From contig JAEVHH010000005.1 in NCBI GenBank assembly GCA_017607445.1, positions 2,113,001 to 2,177,000 on the forward strand: a stretch of DNA of 64,000 nt, given 5' to 3'. The stretch is from Histoplasma ohiense (Eukaryota; Ascomycota; Eurotiomycetes; Onygenales; Ajellomycetaceae). The notes beneath the pieces were generated by a model, which saw nothing but the letters and a program-made list of their open reading frames with translations, was not told the DNA's origin and ran no database searches. Both the position numbers and the translations under genes were made by a program. This document shows positions 11,657 to 23,489 of this stretch, piece after piece. Position 1 is the first letter of the stretch. Each line of letters starts with the position of its first letter.

Positions 11657-14108
11657 CTGGGCGAGAAACCCGATATGCAATAGGGGAAAAGTGCAGAAAA
11701 CTATGCACAGAAAGATAGATGGCCACGAGAAAGGCCGTCATAAGGGCTCGATACGGGGCATGTAGGAGGAAGAGAGGGAGTAGGGAGGGAGTAGGGAGGG
11801 AATAGGGATAGGGATGGGAAGAAGGCATAAATAAACAACACTTACGAATCCTCCGGAGTGCTCTCTGCTGTGGCAGACGAAGCTATCTACCCAGGTAGGT
11901 AGTATCTCCGCGAGTTTTCCTTCGCTCAACGTGCCGGTAACTATGTACGTTCGTCCCCTACGGTTACGGTTGGCTTCGGGCTGATTTCCGGCCTTTCGAT
12001 TAAGAGGTCTCTGTTACAGTCAATTGCTTTTGCTTCATTGAAACAACTATCCCAGTACAGTGGGATACACATCCAAGCAAAGGGCAGAATGGGATATTTA
12101 CCTAGATTCAGACCACAGGGAGGGAAAAGGCGTGGGGAGTCCCAACAGAATAGATCACACTCTGCCCCGGCGTTGCGTCGTGATGAACAGAATAGAACCT
12201 CCCGGATGGTGTTGTTCTTGTGTTGACCCTGCCTCCAGCTGGGGGGAAATGGCAGATAACTGTGAGGGGCTGTGAACCGGATCCAGCTGGTAGTGAAAGC
12301 AAGATACTCTTTGTTTTTATTTGTGGCTAGATGTCGTCGCCATTGTTGCAAAGGCAAGACAAGTCAAGTAGCAAGCAGCCAGCAATACAAGATAGCCCAA
12401 CTTTGTCTCTCTACTCCACTCAGAAATAGTGAGAGAATAAAATAAAGCCTTAGCTGCAAGTTGCAACAGTTCTTGGTAATCAAATCTCTGGCCTGGCACC
12501 TAAGGAAATCAGAGATTTGAGTGATATTTCCAAGAGAGAGAAGTTGGGGGCCCAATACCTTGGGCACTAGAAACCTGATAAACCAAAATAGTCAGTGAAC
12601 AGCAGCCAGTCACCATGTGGGCTTGTCAATTGTTGCCGCATGAACAAGTAAGGTATAAAAATACTAGTATGAGAATCGTATGTTGAGCTTGTCAACTTGT
12701 CAACATACCTATAGAACTGGAGGGTGAACACCTGAAGGGAAAAGGGCTTTTACGATAAGGGAATTTAAAATATCTAGATATATGGAGAGTGTACGGAGTA
12801 GCAACAGCTTTGACATTGAGCAAGTCTCCGGGAACCTGAATTCAAAGAAGAAAAGGCTGAAAAAGAAAAAAAAGATGCAAGATAAAAATTAAAACAATGA
12901 TCCCATAATCCTCCCTCCTCCTTCCACCTAATTTAGCCGTTTAATAATAATACTTCACAGAAAACTCGAAGTCCCAGATGTCACAAAGGTGTTGTCTTCA
13001 AGTCGTTTCGTTTTAGTAAACCCTTAAAAACCGCCCCCGTCGCAGTTAATCCGAAACCCCCAAGACCGGGATAATTGCCCCGACACGGCTAGTTCCTCAG
13101 ATTAGCGTGATACCTGGCCCCTCGAACAATCAATCAGAAGCACTTAGTACGGAGAGAGTAACCATCGTCCCCCACCAGTACAGAGTACTCCGTAGTTATG
13201 TTGAACCAATATTCCTGTGAGCCTGCAAAGGGGGAGCAAGCAAATGAGATATGTTTTCTGCAATATAATTACTAGTAGTATTCCGTATCGATTCGCCACA
13301 ATGGATAATTTGGAATTTGAACCAGATGCCCTTGTCCATTTAAATGACCAAAGAAGATGTTTTTTTTTAAAAAAAAAAAAAACCTTCGATCGAGCTCCTC
13401 CGGCAAGATCAACGCGATGAGACAGACACCCCGACGGTAAAAGGGCTGAGCAAGCACGACGGGGGATGTGAACTCAGAGCTAGCGGTAGGGTGAATGGGC
13501 CTGGGCGGGGAGGCCAAGTGAATTGAATTGTGAGTGAAGGGGGGTTAACTAACGTATATATATATATTTTTAGTTTTTAATTTTTAATTTTCTAGTTTTT
13601 TGTTGGAAGGGGGAGGGAAGGGTTAGGATGAGGAGGAGGAGGAGGAGGAGGAGGAGGAGGAGGGGGAACTGATAATGAAGACAATTAGATAGTTGGCTTC
13701 GTGTTTTTGAAATAGTGCTATGTATGGTTTCTTCCTTCTCGTTGTGGCCCAGCAATGAAAATAAGTTAAGATTTGATGGTGATGGTCACGACGCTTCTAC
13801 GGGTTGGAAGAACGGTGGAGTCTCCGAAATGAGATGATTATTTTCTTGAAGGCAACCAGAAGAACTCGTTTCTACAAAGCATAGATGGGGGAGCCATATA
13901 GCCGTTTCTCTCAACAAAAATCCAGTTAACATACCGTCGGCATAACTTATATAAGGTATAAGGATGCGCTGGAATATTTCAAAAACCCAAAACGAATCCA
14001 AAATACATTCATATATAGCAGCGTGGTAATGGAAGGAAAAGGATAATAAATTCCCAACACCGATCCTCAAGCCCAATCAATTACGAATAGGGAACACAAA
14101 TCTCTCCA
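11657..14108. other. Long intergenic region, promoter side of the STE20-type kinase
   Basis: No supported gene. Purine-rich tandem-like GGGAGTA repeats lie near 11770-11810. TACGGAGTA occurs at 12792-12800 and its inverse TACTCCGTA at 13186-13194. A GGA microsatellite spans about 13629-13663 and several poly(A/T) tracts are present. The 96-codon minus-strand frame at 13786-14076 has no family features. Confidence 0.55.
13629..13663. repeat. GGA trinucleotide microsatellite
   Basis: About eleven GGA units run almost uninterrupted. Confidence 0.9.
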
Positions 14109-16571
14109 CTATTCCAACTGAAACTCAGCCCTCAACGCAACACCAATCCGCCTGATGGCTTCTTCGATCTTGTCGCCGGGGGCCGCAGCGTATGTGGCTC
14201 TGAAAAACATGTCCGTCTCGGGAATGGAACGATCTGCCACAAACCAGCTGCCGCAGGAGACAAGCGCACCTTCCGCGATGGCGGCTTTGAAGATGGATTG
14301 CTCGATGGCGGCGTGGTCTTTGCCTTCGCGGACACCTGGGTGCTTATGCCAGTCCACCTTAATCCAGTGCTATGGAACGAGAGGAGGGAGGCACATATTA
14401 GCGAGCTGCACTTTAAAAAAAAATAAAAATAAAAATAAAAAAAAAAAAAAGGGAGGGGGGGGGGAAGAGGGGGGGTTTAAAAACAAGACTCTGTGGCTGC
14501 TTGTAAACTTACAAACATCCCCGCAGCGGGGGGATTCCAACTAGCCACGGTTTTCGGAAGATACTTTTCGCACGCTTCCAACATACTATTCCTCCGCGCC
14601 GTGTACGCCATGCGAATATTTACCAACCACTCCAAATACCCCTTGTGGCCCCAGCTCTCATCCAGGAGCTTGAAGAGGATCATCTGCGCCATGCCACTCG
14701 GGTTCTGGGTGCTTACTTCGGAATGCCGACTATAGCGATCGATAATCTGTTCGGAGCCGACGATCCAGCCCGTCCTGGATCCAGGAGAGATGACCTTGGA
14801 GAACGATTCCAGCCGCAGCACGCGCCCGTCCACATCCATGCTCACATAAGACGGGATCAAGGACTTCAAGAACTCTTCATGGGACGCTGGGGGCGGATCC
14901 GGCGGGGTCCCCGCGCCCTTATACGGCTGCATTTGAAGGAAATAGTACGGCTCGTCCTCGACGATGTAGATATCATGTTTCTGCGCCACCCTGTAGATCT
15001 CCCTTCTCCGCTCGGCGCCGTGGGTCGAGCCGGTCGGGTTCTGGCCTGATGGCACGATGTAGAGCAGGTGGGGCTTGCGTGCGCCCCGGGCATCCGCATC
15101 CCAGTTGCTCATCAGCTCGTCGAGAGATTCGGGGAGCAGGCCTTGGTCATCCATCTTGGCGGCCGCCGCGCGGATACCCAACGGTGCTGCTGCCTCGAGG
15201 GCTGTGGCGAATGTGTACTCCTCCGTGATGATGTAGTCCCCCCGCTCACAGAACATGCGCAATGCCATGTCCCAAGCTGAGGTGCTTCCCGCGGTTAGAC
15301 AGCAGTGCCAGTCGGCGTACGGTGGGTTATGGACGATCTGTCATTGGAGTTTTTTTTTTGGGGGTTTTTATTTAGTTTTTGGCGTTGTACCGATTTCCGT
15401 TCTTATCCCGTGGGTATAACGCATTTTGCCTACCTCAGTATGCTCGGTCACAAACCGCAACAGCTGCGCTGCGCCATGCGACTGGCCATAGTTCAGAGCG
15501 ATCTCCAAATCTATAAAAGGAGAGGTAAAAAAAACCCCCAAGGTTAGTTTGAGGACACCATCACCATATAAATAGACCAGAATTATAATATAGGAGCGAA
15601 GGAGCGAAAAAAAAGAACAAACAAACCATATTCGCTCTTTCCATTCCTTATATCGTATTTCCCAGCAGTGAGAACCTTTCCTGATTTCACCGTATCCTTC
15701 TCTGAGAAATGTGGCGGCGTCGGAACTTTCATGGAGATGGATTCGAAGGGGAAGTATTCGCATGATGGAAGGCCTCCCCCCAATGAAATAAGGCCTGGAG
15801 CGAGATATTAGATACATTTTTTCATCCAGCGCCGAGGAAGGCATGAAGGCATGAATTTGCGGTGGAATGAAGCCGTGGGAAAAAAAAAAAAGGGCGCGCT
15901 CTATTCCAATAGGCATACCTGGAGTCTTTAGGTATTGGGCAGCTTGTTTCAGCGACGAGGCCTGCGCATGAGGATTTCACGTCAATCAAGGTATGCAGCC
16001 GATCATTCATTCTGTCATCATAGCAGCAGAGCAGACAGCAATGGGGTACTTCGTTCCAGGCTTACCTGTCGGCCTTTGCTTTCAGTGGATAGAAGGTCTA
16101 CGGAAAAGCAGAAAGCAAACCACCTTTGTTAATGCAATGTACACATGGAACCCGGCAGATCTTGGAGTACAAACTCACGATCGAAGCGCTTCGCTTTCGG
16201 TTTACCGAAGCAGGCCTATGAAAAGGGTTCCCCGCAAAAATTAGCAAATTTTTGAATTTCTTTCAGTTCTCCCTCCTCTCTCGCTCTCTCTTTTCCCTTC
16301 CGCAAGCTCCATTTAGATACCCTGTCCGAATCACCGATCCAACTTCAAATCTCCCATCCCATCTCCACTGGGGGAATAACCACATTCTTTACGGCAATAG
16401 CCTGTGCGAACTTACCGAACTCTTGAACATATCACTACTGGAAAAGGCAGCGACGCCGGTAGGCATCTGAGTCTTCGCTCGCTGCGCGGGGACGCCCTCG
16501 ACGGTCAATGGCGCGGCGGGCGTTCCATTGTTCAGCGCATGAGAGTCAACTGCAGCGGGGGGAGGAGGCAT
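14109..16571 (-). CDS. ARO8: Aromatic/2-aminoadipate-type aminotransferase (PLP fold type I, ARO8-like)
   Basis: Eight exons give 532 aa: 16571-16416, 16215-16179, 16097-16066, 15961-15919, 15794-15627, 15510-15434, 15337-14513, 14369-14109. All donors are GT, all acceptors AG, and the phases sum correctly. Recognisable blocks in order are LISLGGGLPSCEYFPFES, the TAGSTSAWDMALRMFCERGD substrate/cofactor region, PSGQNPTG, VEDEPYYFLQM, and SFSKVISPGSRTGW with the Schiff-base Lys near residue 352. The C-terminal domain carries FFRATYAAAPGDK. In the ARO8 family the enzyme transfers the amino group between aromatic amino acids (or 2-aminoadipate) and 2-oxo acids in Phe/Tyr/Trp or lysine metabolism. 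Exact substrate preference cannot be read from sequence. It diverges from the AmdR-like regulator gene. Length is near the usual 500-570 aa. Confidence 0.93.
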
Positions 16572-16579
16572 GGTTGGCT

Positions 16580-16585
<6 letters not shown>

Positions 16586-16612
<27 letters not shown>
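16586..16612. repeat. (TC)13 microsatellite upstream of the aminotransferase start
   Basis: Dinucleotide run beginning 15 bp upstream of the minus-strand start codon at 16571. It reads as GA on the sense strand of that gene. Confidence 0.93.
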
Positions 16613-16616
<4 letters not shown>

Positions 16617-18644
16617 TTCTTTTCCTTATTTTCCTTTTTTCTCTTTTCCTCCCCTTTTCTATTATTATTCCGAGGGAGTTGATGGAGAAATATGCCTGTC
16701 GAGGGATGAAGAGGAGAGAAAAAATTTATTGGGTTTAATGCCGTGACTCCGAGCGAGCGAGTGTGTGGGGAGCTTATTAGGTATTGATTCGATGAACTTG
16801 TAGTTAGGACAGTAGTATATATATATAGTTAACGGGTAAGTTAAGCTGTATGGGATGTCAGAAACTCCAGCCGTGGAAGACCCCACGGACACAATCCCGC
16901 GAAACTTTCCGTTACTTACTTACTGTTTTATATATAAGGAAAGAAGAGTCCGAAAGACATAAATTCGATCTCCGCACTGGACTTTGGTGGGGAAGGGGAG
17001 GGGAGGGGCGAGGGGGCCATATCCGTCGGTGATTGGCTGGCCAGCACCGGAGCCACAACGGTGGGCCCTCAATCCCAACCGCGGCAAACCAGCCAGACCA
17101 GGTTTGTTGGAAGGATTCTTTCGATGCCCGCAATCTCTTCAACGCGGGAACCACTAGTTAGTTAACCTGGAAAAATTCCCATCGTACTCGCATCGAACTC
17201 GTACCTAGGCAACCTTCTCGCTGGTAGTAGTCCACGTGGAGGGTGTGTTTTAGAGGGGATGTGTTCACCCGATATCGATTTTGTTTTTACTATCAGCTTC
17301 CCTCTGGCCAAACATACCCCCCCGAATAGCTTTCGTGGTGCAGTGACCTCGCCCTATACAGATGGATAATCAAGGGAGAATTACAGGTCGATCTGCTAGG
17401 CAAATCAACAGTAATGGCTACAAATCTACAGGCGGTAGTTAAGGGCCAAATGTTTCGGAATGCTCTCCGTAACTACTTCTTTACGAACATGTGGCTACTC
17501 TTGGGTAGTTAGGGAAGGGGGGAATTACCAAGGAAAAAAAAATCTACAGACCAAAATAGTTCCAGTTAATTTTCAATTTAGAATAACTAGCCCGACGTCC
17601 CCCCGTCATCAAACCATTATTTTTTAACCTCAGGCTTGCATGGAGATAGTTATGGGGAAAGGCAAGATCAGGTGAGCGGGGGGATTTTTCTCATGGTGGT
17701 TGATCGGCTGGCTTTGATCACAAAGTACTACTTTTTGACAACCCCACTCAGCCCAAGCCGAGTGGGGGCACTGGGGGGTGAGAGTCGGGTTTCTTTTATT
17801 TTTTATTTATTTATTTATTTTTTTTTTATTTATTTAATTTTTTTTTTCTGTGGAGGGCAGAGTGGATTGAGAGAATACCGGCAGAAAAGAAGCGACTCAC
17901 CATAGCTACCGTCGTCTCTGTAAAAAGCCATTTGACGCGTTCTTTAGCCGCTTAGAGAAGGCTAGGCATGGCCACGTTCGGTGGATCTGGTGAGCTTGCC
18001 TCGCTGGGTCGCTGCTGAAGAACACCCAGGAAGAAGAACCCGATTGTATATGGGATACTGCAGGTGGGAGAGATAGATTCCTGATCGCCTCGAGGCCCTT
18101 AGAGCGGAGCGGAGGGACAATAGCAAGTTTGAGCAATTGTACGGAGTAAATATATGGCAACATTATGTTCACACAGTTTTTAAAACGCTCCAGGCACCCC
18201 CCGCCACTGAAGATTTCAAGGTTTTGCTTCGGCTATGCTTCTCCAAGAGTCAAACCCCCGATCCCACCAACCAGAAAATGTTCCAGAAATTCAAAACCGT
18301 GGCCTGCAACGTTGCTGCGACTGGCAAATGCTGCATACTCATGCGACTTAACCACGATTCCTCCACGGCTCCTCTGCGACCTTCCCCTTGCGTCCTGGAG
18401 CTGCGGGAAACACTCGGGCCCGACTGGCCACCGTTGGCCTGGAACCACAGCGAAGTACACTTTTTGGCGGGCTTTGCGCCAATCAAACAACCCTCATCAG
18501 GCGGGTCCCACGTGAGGGTGTTGAGACCCTGAGCGCCTGGAATCTTGTCCGGCAATTAATAATTTTACGTTTTATCCCCATTTCCTTCTCCTCACAATGC
18601 CAGATACGATGGAATGGGCTGCCTGAGCAATTCGACACTGGGAG

Positions 18645-18669
18645 GGATCTAGGATCTAGGATCTAGGAT
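18645..18669. repeat. Tandem 7-mer GGATCTA, about 3.5 copies
   Basis: Perfect copies at 18645-18651, 18652-18658 and 18659-18665, then GGAT. It lies immediately upstream of the AmdR-like start codon. Confidence 0.95.
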
Positions 18670-18722
18670 ACCGGGGCGTTGAGGCTCGTCTTCTTCTCTC
18701 TTTTATCCGCGCCTGCTCCGCC

Positions 18723-21275
18723 ATGTCCTCCTCATCCAACCCCAAACCACAGCCCGCTGCTGAGGGGTCGTCGCTGAAGCGGAACCGTAAGTTGCAACCG
18801 TTCCCCTTCCCCTTCCTGCATCCAATCTCTCCTATTCGTTCAGAACACCGACCGGCATTTTGCCGATGCACCGGGGATTTTCTGCTGTTTTGCTTTCCAA
18901 GGTTCCTTCTCTCCTTATCTTCTCGCATCCCTGCTGACGGCTTGAACGGCCCAACCCGCCCCAGGCCCCGCCGCTTGCGTGCATTGTCATCAGCGCAAAG
19001 TCCGCTGTGATGCGCGGAACGTCGGTATTCCATGCTCCAACTGCCGGTCGTCGGGGAAGAGCGATTGTCGCATTCACGAGAAGAAGAAGCGAACGCTCTC
19101 CCGATCTCTTCGGCATCCCGTCCCCATTCGATGTGCCCCGTTACCTCCCGCAAATGGTGCAGCTGCTCCAATTGTGGCATCAAACCTCCCGGCGAGCAGG
19201 CTGTCGCAGCCTACCTCATCACCTACCTCCCCGAATACTCCCTCAACAACAACACAAAATGCGCTTAAAAACCCTCCAACACCGCAGTCGTTTCTGGAAG
19301 GGATTACGCCCGAGTCACAGGCTGAGGAGGATGATACCCGTAGGCTTGAGAGACACCTGGTTCAAATCTTGGATGAGGAGGACCACCATCGCTCGATCAA
19401 GAGGGGTGTCAGAGTTATATACGTTGGCCAAGATGTGTCAAATATCAACTTCCTCTTTCGACAGCAGCACAGCGACCGAAACGATCAGGTTTATCATTTC
19501 CCGGCAAACGAAATCTCGAAGCACTGCATGAACAACGGATTGGAGCAGATTCCCAGGGATGCCTTCGTCCTTCCCGACCAGCAACTCGCCGACGAGTTGG
19601 TGGATGCTTACTTCGCCCATGTCAATCCCGGCTGCCCGATAATCGACGAGGACGTGTTTATGGCACAATACAAAGGTCGAGATCCCTCAGACCCTCCGTC
19701 GCTGCTGCTTCTTCAGGCCATCCTCCTTGTGGGTGCGCATGTGTCTCGTCCTCGCCCACAACGCGATTCGCTAAAGACCGCCTTTTTCCGCCGGGCCAAA
19801 ATATTGTTTGATTCGCGCGTTGAACGGAATCGGGATATTCTTGTCCAGGCAGCCCTTCTTCTCACCTGGTATTCCGATCCTGTTGATGATGACGTCTCCG
19901 CAAACGCTCACTACTGGGTTGGGGTGGCTGCCAGAATCGCAACGGGCTTGGGAATGCACCGCAATGCGAGCTCTAGCAGGATGGTGTCGATTGATAAGCG
20001 CATGTGGCGGCGGGTTTGGTGGATCTTGGTTCAGTTCGACGTTATGGTATCCCTATTGTATGGAAGACCTCAGGCTGTGTGAGTTAACTCAATTTCCTTC
20101 GTTCCTTTTTTTATTTTTATTTTTTTTATTTTTATTTTTATTTTTTATTTTTGGGTTTTCCGACATAGGGAAGGGACACTAACCAGGGCCACGACTCAAA
20201 TAGCAACTTGGAGGATTGTGATGTTCAGCCTCTTACTGCCACGGATTTCGAAGGTTGTGGGAGCCGCGTTCAAATTGATTATGTGATACACTATACCGAG
20301 CTTTGCACCATGATTTCGTTCATCGTGAAAGAAAGATTTGGGTTGCGAGTCAGTCCCGAACGGCGGAAGGCCGTTCTTAGCGAGGCCGATAAAGCACTTG
20401 CGAATTGGTCGCTCATGCTCCCAGATTCGGTTCGAATGTCCACTGCCGACTCCGGTTCGTGGCCGGCTCTCCTCCATCTAACCTATAATAATTTCCTGAT
20501 TTTGCTTCACCGCCCTCACCCTCGAGCTTCGGCGTATTCGGATGATTACGGCCCCAACGATGCCGAAATATGTAGCGCAGCTGCTGGCGTCATTGTCTCT
20601 ATCTTCGAGGATCTGAGAGAGAAGGATCGGTTGAAATATTTGTGGATTTCATCGGTCAACGCCTTATTCACAGCGATGATTCAAGTACGGGTGGAACTTC
20701 GATTTTCAAACCCTGTACTAGCAATCAACGGCCTTCGTCGATTCGATTCAACACTCGCCTCGCTTCGCATTCACGCAGAATACTGGCTCAACGCTGAGAC
20801 GATCCTGCGCCTATTTGAGAGTTCAAAACGCCTGCAGCGTGACATCCAGGATGTCAAGATACGAGACTCCACCTACAAATCGAAGGACGTGGATCACCAT
20901 CATCAGCAACGAAAACACCCAGAGCCAACCAGTCCGGGGCCAGATTCACAATCAGCCCCACCACATGTTAATGATAACATCTGCTCACCCAATGGCCTTC
21001 AGTTCGATGACCGTATCAAACTCTCTCCCTCATCCACGCCAATCCAGCATCCCGCCCCCGTCGATGACCACATCGGAGTAACGAACCAGATGACGAGCGG
21101 ACCCGGCGGCCCAGCCGATTGGCGACAACTCTTTTCGTTTGGCGACTCCGAGCAGGTTAGGCCAATTGTCATGGAGGACCTGACGGACATGGAAGATGAG
21201 TGGCGTGAATTATACCTGCATGAGCCGGGCATGTCGGATTATTTCCAGGACTCGTCCTGGATGCAGCCGTTGTGA
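18723..21275 (+). CDS. amdR: Zn2Cys6 transcription activator, AmdR/IntA-like
   Basis: Three exons give 749 aa: 18723-18786, 18965-20078, 20204-21275. The zinc cluster is at residues 26-56 with Cys at 26, 29, 36, 45, 48 and 56. The third loop (8 residues) and last loop (7) are longer than in Gal4-type clusters, and a basic stretch EKKKRTLSRSLRHPVPIRC follows. This matches my recollection of the Aspergillus omega-amino-acid/acetamide regulator AmdR. A fungal-specific transcription-factor domain follows (ANAHYWVGVAARIATGLGMH; MWRRVWWILVQFDVMVSLLY; YGRPQAVNLEDCDV). The second join was chosen because the acceptor at 20203 restores VNLEDCDV; a nearer AG at 20169 would shift the frame. By family it would activate amide/omega-amino-acid (GABA, lactam) use; the neighbouring aminotransferase suits a nitrogen-metabolism setting but does not prove it. 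Zn2Cys6 call firm, orthology moderate. Confidence 0.87.
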
Positions 21276-22686
21276 GAAGGCAAAGCAACTGACTACTACT
21301 ATATGACAGTTTTCTTTTATGATGTTGCTATCACACATTTACCCCTGGGAGCATTCTTCTTCCCACTCTGGAAGGAGATGTCAAGACTCTTTTTGATAGG
21401 ACGGTATGCAATAACCCGTCAACCACTACTCGAGCGGGAGGGAGGGACTGTGCACACTTCCAAATTTTTGTGGTTTAAGTCCTGACCGCACCCGCAGCGG
21501 GCCCTTTCACAAAAACAACAAATGAATCCTCGTAAACCCCTTCGAAATTTTTGAACTGTTTGAACAATCCATCGCAAACCCCCAAAGCCCTCCCAGGGTT
21601 GGACAAGTCGTGATACTGCTGGCGGAAGAAACCCATATCTTTTTCAGATATATTTCATCATATCCGTCAATATCAAATCAAATCCGGATTGTTCCTCCAA
21701 CTGATAAAGAAGGTGGTTCACAACCCACACGCGACGCACTCACGCACGCAATACCCCTTTTTTAATGGAAATGTCAGCCCACACTGCACAAACGCGTTCT
21801 GTCAACGTTGGATTTGCCAGAGAAACGGGATATTTTCGCCGATTATTTAACATCACCGACTGCTTATACAGGACACCTTCCCGAAGCGATCAAGATGGGT
21901 ATGCTTGTATCAACGTCCGCCCGCAAGAAAAAAGCGTGGGACGTATCATTCGGGCGAGAAGGAGCGGCGCCGTTCACAAACTGCAATAACATATCCTTTG
22001 CAAATTTCAACAGTGTACCACGTAAGCGCCAAATGCCCCTCCCACACGGCTTCTTGAGCAATACATTTTTCCAGTCGTCATGTCGCGCTCAGTGCTGATG
22101 AGTCAATGATAAGGGATTCTAACATGATTATCTGTTATTATTATCATTATTTTTATTTTCTTCCTGGAGCGTTGGCTTCTTGTTTCTTGTGAACGAAGGC
22201 ACAGGAGGGTTCGGCGCACTGGTTTATGTTTATTATCAAACTAGGGCTACAGGACTATATCTACATTGCTATTTGAGATGAATAAAGTGGCTACACTGAA
22301 TATTTAAGAGTTCTATGTATATACAAATTTTTTTTTTTCTCCGGGGTGGTTCTTGTTCGCTTTGATAGTGTATTTTTTAAGGCTGCTATTTAGACAGGAT
22401 GTATAGCTAACTTAACAGCTAGATAGTTATTTTTAATAATAAGTTCCATTATATCTTTCTAAATGATAACTAAAATAAGATAAAATAAAATAAATACAAT
22501 TTTCAAATCGTTTTTCCCTTATCATTTTCTGCTGCTTCGAAGAATGAGAGCAAATTTTAAAAGGGAATCGTCCACACCTTGAGTAAGTCAAACAACATTC
22601 CACTAAAAGGTTAGTTATTTAACTAACTTACTTCCCCGCAGCTCTTCAACAACGATCCACCCCCCATATTTTAAAACAAAAAAATA
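21276..22686. other. Intergenic region
   Basis: No supported gene. The right half (about 22100-22560) is AT-rich with poly(T) and TAAAATA runs. TTAGTTATTTAACTAACTTA near 22610 is an imperfect palindrome just before the prefoldin gene. Confidence 0.55.
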
Positions 22687-23489
22687 ATGGCCTCTCAACA
22701 AATAAACCCGAGAAGGCAGCAAGGTAAGCAATTAATGCAAGCAAGCAAGCAAGCAAGCAACCCACAGAATCTAGCAATGGCCTGCCTATCCATCAGCTTT
22801 TTGTTTTTTAAATTCCATATCCAACTAACCACCAAACCTTGGGGATTTCCGCAGAGCTGCAAGCGCAATATCAAAACTACAAAACCGCCCTCCAGCAACT
22901 CGCGCAGAAGATCGGGGACATCGAGCAGGAGACCGAAGAACATAAGTGAGTTTCTGCTGGCCGGCCTCACCTCTCCTCTCCTCTTCCTTCACCTTTTAAA
23001 CCCGAGCTCCCCAACACCCCCCCCACAACGCACAATAACACTCACTCACGTCTACTTCCATACACTTTCATTGTTTGTCCCCCACCCCCACAGACTCGTC
23101 ATCGACACCCTACAGCCCCTCCCCGGCGACCGCAAATGTTTCCGGATGATCAACGGCGTGCTCGTGGAGCGGACGGTGAAGGACGTGATCCCGCCGCTCA
23201 AGACGAATTCGGACGGGCTGAAGCAGGTGCTGGATGAGTTGCTGAAGCAGTACAAGGCGAAGCAGGATGAGTTGGATGGGTGGAAGGTTTGTTTTTTTTT
23301 TTTTTTATTTGTTTTTTATTTGTTTTATTTGTTTAGTTTTGTGGGATCTGTTTTGTTTTATCCTTTCTTCTTCTTCTTCTTCTTCTTCTTCTTTTTATCT
23401 GTACTTAACTGTTATTTTATGATTACTAACTAACTGGGGACCATTGAGTTCTACAGAAGAAGAATAATGTCCAAGTCGTGCGGGAATAG
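22687..23489 (+). CDS. GIM4: Prefoldin subunit 2 (beta-type prefoldin)
   Basis: Four exons give 117 aa: 22687-22723, 22855-22945, 23094-23286, 23457-23489. The spliced protein has an N-terminal coiled-coil helix (ELQAQYQNYKTALQQLAQKI). The beta-hairpin region follows (RKCFRMINGVLVERTVKDVI), then a C-terminal helix (LKQVLDELLKQYKAKQDELD) ending KKNNVQVVRE. This order and length are diagnostic of prefoldin 2. The subunit forms the hexameric prefoldin chaperone that hands nascent actin and tubulin to the TRiC/CCT chaperonin in the cytosol. The last coding exon is only 33 nt. The third intron contains long T and TTC runs (23366-23392). Confidence 0.94.
23366..23392. repeat. TTC microsatellite inside prefoldin intron 3
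   Basis: About nine TTC units near the middle of the 170-bp intron. Confidence 0.92.

Larger units (their letters stand above)
16572..18722. other. Divergent promoter region between aminotransferase and AmdR-like genes
   Basis: This 2.15-kb spacer is shared by two divergently transcribed genes. It holds a (TC) run at 16586-16612 close to the aminotransferase start, a TACGGAGTA at 18140-18148, and GATA cores (for example near 17643 and 18066) that could bind an AreA-type GATA factor. A GGATCTA tandem repeat lies 54 bp upstream of the 18723 start. No open frame here is convincing. Confidence 0.6.

Noticed and set aside
13786..14076. 96-codon minus frame just downstream of the aminotransferase
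   Set aside because: No domain or splice continuity; it starts after the aminotransferase stop and probably lies in its 3' UTR.
15368..15916. 182-codon minus frame inside the aminotransferase gene
   Set aside because: It runs across introns and exons in the wrong phase; the spliced model explains the region.
22687..23433. Single 248-codon open frame over the prefoldin gene
   Set aside because: It reads through introns; only the four-exon model gives the prefoldin fold and a 117-aa length.
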